Assembly (NCBI GenBank): GCA_016180765.1
Contig: JACPAP010000148.1
Coordinates: 1 to 11,094, forward strand
Reading direction: 5' to 3'
DNA: 11,094 bases
From: Gemmatimonadota bacterium
Lineage (GTDB): Bacteria > Gemmatimonadota > Gemmatimonadetes > Gemmatimonadales > GWC2-71-9
This document shows, one piece after another, positions 5,906 to 11,094 of this stretch (positions are counted from its first letter, which is position 1; each line of letters begins with the position of its first letter). Under the pieces are notes generated by a model, which saw only the letters and a list, made by a program, of their open reading frames with translations, made no database searches and was not told the origin of the DNA. A program made the translations under genes and the position numbers.

Positions 5906-7414
5906 GTGACCTCCGTCCTCGCCCTCGACCAGGGCACGACCGGGAGCACCGCTCTCGTCATCCACCAGGACGGCCGCGTGCTGGGTCGGGGCTACCGCGA
6001 GTTCCCCCAGCACTTCCCCCAGCCCGGCTGGGTGGAGCACGACACCGAGGAGATCTGGCGCTCCGTGCTGGACGCTGCCCGGGAGGCGATCCGCGTGGCC
6101 GGCGAGACGCCTGCGGCCATCGGCATCACCAACCAGCGCGAGACGGTGGTCGCCTGGGAGCGCGCCACCGGCCGGGCGGTGCACCGGGCGCTGGTTTGGC
6201 AGGATCGCCGCACTAGCGACCGCTGTCGCGCGCTTCGAGCCGAGCTGGGCGACGCTTACCTGGGGCAACGCACCGGGTTGGTCTGGGACCCGTACTTCTC
6301 CGCCACCAAGATCGAATGGCTGCTCCGCGAAGTGCCGGGCCTGGGGCGCCGCGCGGCGGCCGGTGAGGTGGTCTTCGGGACCATAGACGCCTGGCTCACC
6401 TTTCGGCTCACCGACGGTCGGGCCTTCGTCACCGACCACACCAATGCCTCGCGCACGTTGCTCTACAACATCGGGACCAGGGGCTGGGACCCGGAACTCC
6501 TGGCGCGGTTCGGCGTGCCGGCCGAGTCGCTCCCTACCATCGTGCCGTCGTCCGGGATGCTGGGCGTGGCGGACCGGCGCCATGTGGGCGCCGAGTTGCC
6601 TATCGCGGGCGTCGCCGGAGACCAGCAAGCCGCCCTGTGGGGGCAGGGTTGCTGGGCGCCGGGCCAGGCCAAGTGCACCTACGGCACCGGGGCCTTCCTC
6701 CTGATGCTGGTGGGCGGCAACGGCGGCAGGAGCGGCAGCAACGGCAGCGAGTCGAAGCTGCTGACCACCATGGCCTGTGATGCGATCGGCCAGCCCACCT
6801 ACGCGCTGGAGGGTTCCGTCTTCATCGCCGGCGCGGCGGTGCAGTGGCTGCGCGACGGCCTGGGGATCATCAAGAGCGCCGAGGAGACGGAGACGCTGGC
6901 CCGAAGCGTACCGGATTCCGGAGGCGTGTGCTTCGTGCCCGCGTTCGTGGGGCTGGGCGCGCCCTATTGGGAGACGGAAGCCCGGGGCACGATCGTCGGT
7001 CTAACTCGGGGGACCTCCCGGGCGCACCTGGTCCGAGCGGCGCTGGAGGCCATGGCGTTCAGCACCCGGGACGTGGTGGACCGTATGAGCGAGGAGTCCG
7101 GGGTTCGCCTCCAGGAGCTCAAGGTGGACGGCGGGGCCGCCGCCAATGCCTGGCTGATGCAGGTTCAGGCCGACCTGCTGGGCGTGCGCGTCGGAAGGCC
7201 CGACGTGGTCGAAACCACCGCCCTGGGGGCCGGCGGACTGGCCGGCCTGGCCACCGGTGTCTGGCGGACTCCCGAGGAGTTCCTGGCAGCTCGTGCCTAC
7301 CATTGGTTCCAGCCCGGCTCCAGGCGCGACGCGGCGTATGTCCAGTGGCAGCGAGCGGTTGGCGCCGCCCTGCACTGGGCCCGCGGTGGTGCAATTAAAG
7401 GTTCCTTGGGGTAA
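5906..7414 (+). CDS. glpK: Glycerol kinase (GlpK)
   Basis: This 502-residue FGGY-family kinase phosphorylates glycerol with ATP to sn-glycerol-3-phosphate in the cytoplasm. Signature segments run the full length: DQGTTGSTALV (8-18), GWVEHDTEEIW, GITNQRETVVAW with the Arg-Glu pair that holds glycerol, VWQDRRT, FSATKIEWLL, GTIDAWLTFRLT, HTNASRTLLYNI, GVAGDQQAALWGQGC with the catalytic Asp, KCTYGTGAFLL, FVPAFVGLGAPYW and VDGGAAANAWLMQ. The usual DQGTTSSR reads DQGTTGST, so the phosphate-loop Arg is Thr. A Gly/Ser/Asn-rich stretch (about residues 270-283) is inserted after the GTGAFLLML segment. The GTG start at 5906 gives the normal N terminus but lacks a strong ribosome binding site. No glpF or glpD is in view. 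Its neighbours are the divergent XRE operon and ccmE, 45 bases downstream. Confidence 0.96.
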   Translation: MTSVLALDQGTTGSTALVIHQDGRVLGRGYREFPQHFPQPGWVEHDTEEIWRSVLDAAREAIRVAGETPAAIGITNQRETVVAWERATGRAVHRALVWQDRRTSDRCRALRAELGDAYLGQRTGLVWDPYFSATKIEWLLREVPGLGRRAAAGEVVFGTIDAWLTFRLTDGRAFVTDHTNASRTLLYNIGTRGWDPELLARFGVPAESLPTIVPSSGMLGVADRRHVGAELPIAGVAGDQQAALWGQGCWAPGQAKCTYGTGAFLLMLVGGNGGRSGSNGSESKLLTTMACDAIGQPTYALEGSVFIAGAAVQWLRDGLGIIKSAEETETLARSVPDSGGVCFVPAFVGLGAPYWETEARGTIVGLTRGTSRAHLVRAALEAMAFSTRDVVDRMSEESGVRLQELKVDGGAAANAWLMQVQADLLGVRVGRPDVVETTALGAGGLAGLATGVWRTPEEFLAARAYHWFQPGSRRDAAYVQWQRAVGAALHWARGGAIKGSLG

Positions 7415-7459
7415 ACTTTAGGGTGATTCGGGGTTCGTCCCTTACACTTGACGTCACCT

Positions 7460-7864
7460 ATGAACGCACGCACCCGCTTTTTCATCGGCGCCGCGCTGGT
7501 GGTCGGCACGGTCGGCTACCTCATGGCCTCAGGCATCAAGGACACTGGCGTCTACTTCCTCACGCCGTCGGAGCTGGCCGCCCGGGTGAGCGCGGATCCC
7601 TCGTTTTACAACGTGGGCGTCAAGATGGGAGCCCGCGTGGTGACCGGCAGCATCCAGCGTGACGTGGCGTCGCAGACCATCACCTTCCAGGCCACCGACG
7701 GGCAACAGACCTATCCCGTGGTGTATCGCGGGCTCGCGCCGGACACCTTCACGGACGATGTGGACGTGGTGGTCGAGGGACGCCTGATGCCGGACGGCAC
7801 CTTCCGCGCCACCACGCTGCTCGCCAAGTGCGGGTCGCGGTACGAAGCGATGCCGAAAGCGTAG
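7460..7864 (+). CDS. ccmE: Cytochrome c maturation haem chaperone CcmE, CxxxY variant
   Basis: The protein has 134 residues, with one N-terminal membrane anchor (about 6-24, FFIGAALVVGTVGYLMA) and a periplasmic OB-fold domain. Family segments are GVYFLTPSEL (30-39), VKMGARVVTGSI (54-65), VVYRGLAPDTF (87-97) and VVVEGRLMPDGTFRATTLLAK (103-123). CcmE carries haem covalently to the CcmF/H lyase. The classical LAKHDENY motif, whose His binds haem, is here LAKCGSRY, so the position is Cys124 with Tyr128 (CxxxY). This is the known variant class reported from archaea and some bacteria such as Desulfovibrio, not a defect. The ATG at 7460 fits the family. A TTG at 7448 is less likely, and no good ribosome binding site is seen. 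It begins a rightward ccm cluster. Confidence 0.93.
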   Translation: MNARTRFFIGAALVVGTVGYLMASGIKDTGVYFLTPSELAARVSADPSFYNVGVKMGARVVTGSIQRDVASQTITFQATDGQQTYPVVYRGLAPDTFTDDVDVVVEGRLMPDGTFRATTLLAKCGSRYEAMPKA

Positions 7865-7878
7865 CGCAAGGGTAGCCA

Positions 7879-9981
7879 GTGACGATTCTCGGCCAAATCA
7901 GCCTCTGGCTGGCGCTGCTGGTGGCCGCCTGGGGCTCCGTGACCGGTGTACTGGGCGGCTCGCGCCGCCGGCCGGAGTTGATCCAGAGCGCCCGGCGCAC
8001 CACGTACGCGCTGTTGGGCCTCCTCACCGTCGCCTCGGCGTCGCTACTCACGGCGCTCCTGCGTCACGACTTCAACGTGGCGTACGTGGCCCAGTACACC
8101 AGCCGCAACCTGCCGGCGGTCTACACCATCGCGGCGTTCTACGGCGGCCAGTCCGGCAGTCTCCTCTTCTGGGCCTTCGTTCTCAGCCTCTTCGCCGCGG
8201 CGGCGCAGTGGCTCACGCCCCGACGCTACGAAACGCTCATGCCCTACGTGTCGGCCGTGACCTCGGCCGTCACCTTTTTCTTCGTCGCGGTGATGGTGTT
8301 CGCGTCCAACCCGTTCGAGCGCCTGCCCTTCACGCCGCCGGACGGCAACGGGCTCAATCCGCAGCTCCAGAACCCCGGCATGGTGGTTCACCCGCCCATG
8401 CTGTACCTGGGGTACATCAGCATCACCATCCCGTTCGCCTTCGCCATGGCGGCGCTGATCTCGCGGCGGCTGGACACCGGCTGGCTGCACGCCATCCGGC
8501 GCTGGACCCTGCTGAGCTGGACGTTCCTTTCCATTGGGATCACGCTCGGCATGTGGTGGGCCTACGTGGAGCTGGGCTGGGGCGGCTACTGGGCGTGGGA
8601 TCCGGTGGAGAACGCCAGCTTCCTGCCGTGGCTCACCATGACGGCATTTCTTCACTCGGTCATGATTCAAGAGAAACGCGGCATGCTCAAGAAGTGGAAC
8701 ATGTCGCTGATCACGCTGTCGTTCATGTTGTCGATCTTCGGCACCTTCATTACGCGAAGCGGGATCATCTCCAGCGTGCACTCGTTCACCCAGTCCCACG
8801 TGGGGTACTTCTTCCTGGGGTTCCTGGGGTTGACCGCGATCGCGCTCGGGTGGCTGCTGTGGACCAGAATGCCGGGCCTCCAGACCGAGGCGCAGCTGGA
8901 AAGCGCCCTCTCGCGCGAGGCCAGCTTCTACTTCAATAACCTGCTGTTCGTCGGGATGGCATTCTCGGTGTTCTGGGGGACCATCTTCCCCATTCTCTCG
9001 GAGTGGGTCCGGGGCACCAAGGTGACGGTGGGGCCCCCGTTCTTCAATCAGGTGAACATTCCCATCGGGCTGGCGCTGCTGGCGCTCACCGGCGTCGGCC
9101 CGCTGATCGCGTGGCGCAAGGCCAGCCCCCAGAACCTGAAACGCCAGTTTGCCGTCCCGGTGGCCGCGGGCCTGGTGACGGCGGCGTTCCTGGCGGCGAT
9201 CCGGTACGGCGACTTCTACGCGGGAATGGCGGCGTCGCTCGCCGCGTTCGTGGTCACCACCGTCGCCCAGGAGTTCTGGCGGGGCACGTCCGCCCGGCAT
9301 CGGCTGCACGGCGAGAATTACGCGCTGGCGTTCGCCCGGCTGGTGGGCCGGAACCGGCGCCGCTACGGGGGCTACATCGTCCACTTAGGGATCGTGACGT
9401 ACCTGGTGGCGTTCTCCGGCATGGCCTTCAAGCAGGAGATGGAGGCGTCGCTCCGGCCGGGCCAGAGCACCTCCATGCGCTCCCCGTACGGCCACACCTA
9501 TACCTTCACCCACCTCGGGGTCTCGCAGTACGAGCGGTTGAACCGGTTCGTCACCGCCGCCAGCGTCGATGTCAGCCGCGACGGCAAACGCATCGGCGTC
9601 ATGAGCAGCGAGAAGCGCCAATACGTGGATTCGTTCAACCGGCCCACGTTCAACCCCGCCACCGAAGCCGCGATCCGGAGCGACCTGCGCGAGGATATCT
9701 ACATCGTCTTCGCCGGCTCGGTGGCCGGGACCGAAGAGGCGGTGTATCGCTTCACCCTCAACCCATTGGTGTGGTGGGTCTGGTTCGGCGGCGTGGTCCT
9801 GGTGTTCGGCGGGGTGATCGTGATGTGGCCGGGGGCGGGTCCCACCAGGGCATCGCTCCGGCGGGCGCTCCCCGGGTACGCCGTGACCCTGGCCCCGTTC
9901 CAACGCGGCCCGACTGACCGCCCGGTGGAACGCCCGGCCCGGGTGGGAACGGGGCTGGCCGCGGGAGATCGCGATGCCTGA
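7879..9981 (+). CDS. ccmF: Cytochrome c haem lyase subunit CcmF
   Basis: This 700-residue polytopic membrane protein of the haem-handling (WWD) family attaches haem to apocytochrome c thiols in the periplasm together with CcmH and CcmI. The tryptophan-rich domain reads ELGWGGYWAWDPVENASFLPWL (231-252). The conserved histidines are present: H171 in MVVHPPMLYLGY, H259 in AFLHSVMIQ, H301 in SSVHSFTQSHVGYFFLG and H502 in GYIVHLGIVTYL. A long periplasmic loop (about 520-625) precedes the last transmembrane segment (about 631-650). The GTG start at 7879 has AAGGG six bases upstream and follows ccmE by 14 bases. Its stop overlaps the ccmH start by eight bases. The C-terminal 45 residues after the last membrane span are Pro/Arg-rich and probably cytoplasmic. 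Confidence 0.96.
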   Translation: MTILGQISLWLALLVAAWGSVTGVLGGSRRRPELIQSARRTTYALLGLLTVASASLLTALLRHDFNVAYVAQYTSRNLPAVYTIAAFYGGQSGSLLFWAFVLSLFAAAAQWLTPRRYETLMPYVSAVTSAVTFFFVAVMVFASNPFERLPFTPPDGNGLNPQLQNPGMVVHPPMLYLGYISITIPFAFAMAALISRRLDTGWLHAIRRWTLLSWTFLSIGITLGMWWAYVELGWGGYWAWDPVENASFLPWLTMTAFLHSVMIQEKRGMLKKWNMSLITLSFMLSIFGTFITRSGIISSVHSFTQSHVGYFFLGFLGLTAIALGWLLWTRMPGLQTEAQLESALSREASFYFNNLLFVGMAFSVFWGTIFPILSEWVRGTKVTVGPPFFNQVNIPIGLALLALTGVGPLIAWRKASPQNLKRQFAVPVAAGLVTAAFLAAIRYGDFYAGMAASLAAFVVTTVAQEFWRGTSARHRLHGENYALAFARLVGRNRRRYGGYIVHLGIVTYLVAFSGMAFKQEMEASLRPGQSTSMRSPYGHTYTFTHLGVSQYERLNRFVTAASVDVSRDGKRIGVMSSEKRQYVDSFNRPTFNPATEAAIRSDLREDIYIVFAGSVAGTEEAVYRFTLNPLVWWVWFGGVVLVFGGVIVMWPGAGPTRASLRRALPGYAVTLAPFQRGPTDRPVERPARVGTGLAAGDRDA

Positions 9982-10633
9982 GCGAGGGTACTCGCGGCGC
10001 GAGTTCCTCGCTGGAGTGGGCGGCGTCGCGCTGATAAGCCGGTCCTGGCAGGAGGGGCAGACGCGGCCGCCGAGTCCGCCGGGACAGCCGCGACTGCCCG
10101 GCCAGGACTCCCTGGTCGGCGAGCTGATGGATCCGGCTCGCGCCGGGAAGCTCCGCGGTCGCGTCACGGAGTACGAGAACGATCCGTTCGTGGTGGGGAT
10201 CGAGGAGAAGCTGCGTTGCACCTGTGGGTGCAATCTCAGCGTGTACACCTGCCGCACCACCGATTTCACCTGCGAGACCTCGCCCGCCATGCATCGGCGC
10301 GTGGTGGAGCTGGTGGAGCAGAAGAAATCCGCGCAGGAGATCCTGGACGCGTTCGTGGCGCAGTATGGCGAATCGGTGTTGATGGCGCCGCCCCGGGCGG
10401 GGTTCAACCTGGCCGGCTACCTGGTGCCGGGCATCCTGATCACCCTGGTCGGCGGGGCGCTGGCCCTGGTGATCATCCGCCAAACGCGGGCACGGGCGGT
10501 CACGGCGGCCGCGAAACGCGGGCGCGGCGGACCCGACGGGCCCGCCGGTCTCGGCGAGCCCGACCTGTCCTCCACGCTTCCTCCAGACGAGCAGGCCCGC
10601 ATCAAGGCCGAGCTGGAGAAACTGGGGATCTAG
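9974..10633 (+). CDS. ccmH: CcmH-like cytochrome c maturation protein with Tat-type signal and five-cysteine motif
   Basis: The protein has 219 residues. The N terminus YSRREFLAGVGGVALIS (6-22) has a twin-arginine SRREFL motif and a short hydrophobic core. The CcmH domain follows, with EEKLRCTCGCNLSVYTC (77-93), then three-helix-type sequence AMHRRVVELVEQKKSAQEILDAFVAQYGESVLM, and a transmembrane segment at about 148-168 (GYLVPGILITLVGGALALVII). CcmH keeps apocytochrome cysteines reduced for haem attachment, normally with an LRCxxC pair. Here the cysteines are 82, 84, 86, 93 and 100, with LRCTCGC in place of LRCxxC. The C terminus after the membrane is charged and ends DEQARIKAELEKLGI. The start overlaps ccmF by eight bases, which implies coupling. 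No CcmG gene separates the two as it does in proteobacteria. Confidence 0.9.
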   Translation: MPERGYSRREFLAGVGGVALISRSWQEGQTRPPSPPGQPRLPGQDSLVGELMDPARAGKLRGRVTEYENDPFVVGIEEKLRCTCGCNLSVYTCRTTDFTCETSPAMHRRVVELVEQKKSAQEILDAFVAQYGESVLMAPPRAGFNLAGYLVPGILITLVGGALALVIIRQTRARAVTAAAKRGRGGPDGPAGLGEPDLSSTLPPDEQARIKAELEKLGI

Positions 10634-10637
10634 GGAA

Positions 10638-11094
10638 ATGTGGGAGATGATCGCCGGCCTGCTGGTGGCGCTGGCGGCGCTGGCCCTGGTGCTGGAGCCG
10701 CTCGCCCTCGGGCGCCCCGCCGGGCCCGCCGCGTCGGGCAACTCCGACGAGCTGGACCTGGAAGATCCCACCGAGTCCGATTCGCCCAAGGTGCGGGCGC
10801 TGCTCGCGCTCCGCGAGATCGAGTTCGATCGCGCGACCGGCAAGCTGGCGGAAGAGGACTACGTCCGGCTCAAGGCGAAATACGAGTCGGACGCCATCGC
10901 GGCGATCCGGGCCGAAGAGCAGGCCGCCAAAGAGGAGGCACGGCCCGCCGCGGACCGTGCCGAAGAGGTGATTCGCCGCGCCAAGCAGCAGGGCCCGCGT
11001 GTCTGCCCCACGTGCGGGCCGCGACCCGAGCCCAACGCGGTCTACTGCTCTTCCTGCGGTCGCTCGCTGGTGGCCGAGTCGGCGTGGGCCCGGT
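10638..11094 (+). CDS. CcmI-like membrane protein with C-terminal zinc ribbon (partial)
   Basis: The frame is open from an ATG at 10638 (or 10647, which has AGGGA at better spacing) to the window edge, 152 codons without a stop. One membrane segment (about 5-23, IAGLLVALAALALVLEPLAL) is followed by an acidic linker. Next is a helical part of the CcmI type, ALREIEFDRATGKLAEEDYVRLKAKYE, and a charged region likely to form a coiled coil. The end holds two CxxC pairs, CPTCG and CSSCG, 14 residues apart, forming a zinc ribbon. CcmI holds apocytochrome c C termini for the haem lyase. The link here rests on position four bases after ccmH and on the EIEFDRxTGKL segment. The zinc ribbon is not part of classical proteobacterial CcmI. 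Confidence 0.75.
   Translation, partial: MWEMIAGLLVALAALALVLEPLALGRPAGPAASGNSDELDLEDPTESDSPKVRALLALREIEFDRATGKLAEEDYVRLKAKYESDAIAAIRAEEQAAKEEARPAADRAEEVIRRAKQQGPRVCPTCGPRPEPNAVYCSSCGRSLVAESAWAR

Noticed and set aside
5669..6628. Upstream extension of the XRE protein frame to 673 residues
   Set aside because: The added part lies antisense to glpK and across the operator, has no domain, and reflects a GC-rich frame that lacks stops.
7449..7456. The palindrome tgacgtca before ccmE as an operator
   Set aside because: Eight bases are too few, with no second copy and no regulator nearby. Chance is likely.
8044..9384. A 446-codon minus-strand frame inside ccmF
   Set aside because: It is a complement of a strong, motif-rich gene and is rich in His, Arg, Glu and Gly without any domain.

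Overview
The window is GC-rich, non-phage bacterial chromosome with dense short-gap coding, GTG starts and many c-type cytochrome genes. A Gram-negative with a System I (Ccm) cytochrome c maturation pathway fits, and Gemmatimonadota or a similar soil lineage is my best guess. That assignment is inference: no rRNA or tRNA gene is present to test it.

Left part (1-2734): the first 132 residues of an exported monohaem protein that resembles fused cytochrome-porins run leftward off the window edge. Divergent from it is mtnA (methionine salvage). mtnA converges on a leftward pair, a class II (cytochrome c'-like) membrane-anchored cytochrome and pdxH (vitamin B6 salvage). A perfect 11-bp hairpin lies between mtnA and pdxH.

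Middle part (2749-5717): a leftward, tightly packed island of defence or toxin-antitoxin type genes. In transcription order these are an XRE/ImmA-IrrE regulator-protease, a PIN-like protein, a 36-residue ORF, an MNT nucleotidyltransferase, a HEPN protein, a coding-like stretch with no stop of its own, and a cas2 whose C-terminal third is not Cas2. Most junctions overlap by 4-38 bases. The first gene is preceded by a sigma70-like promoter with a perfect 15-bp palindrome next to its start codon. Imperfect direct repeats bracket the MNT-HEPN pair. No CRISPR array or other cas gene is visible. The island runs into the cytochrome/pdxH pair with only 14 bases between, so the two may be partly co-transcribed.

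Right part (5718-11094): after a 222-bp leader with two hairpins comes glpK (glycerol kinase). It is followed by a rightward cytochrome c maturation cluster: ccmE, ccmF, ccmH and a ccmI-like gene ending in a zinc ribbon, cut by the window edge. The CcmE is the variant in which the haem-binding histidine is cysteine (CxxxY). CcmH carries a twin-arginine motif and an unusual five-cysteine segment, and no ccmG lies between ccmF and ccmH. The cluster would mature the cytochromes encoded at the left end of the window.
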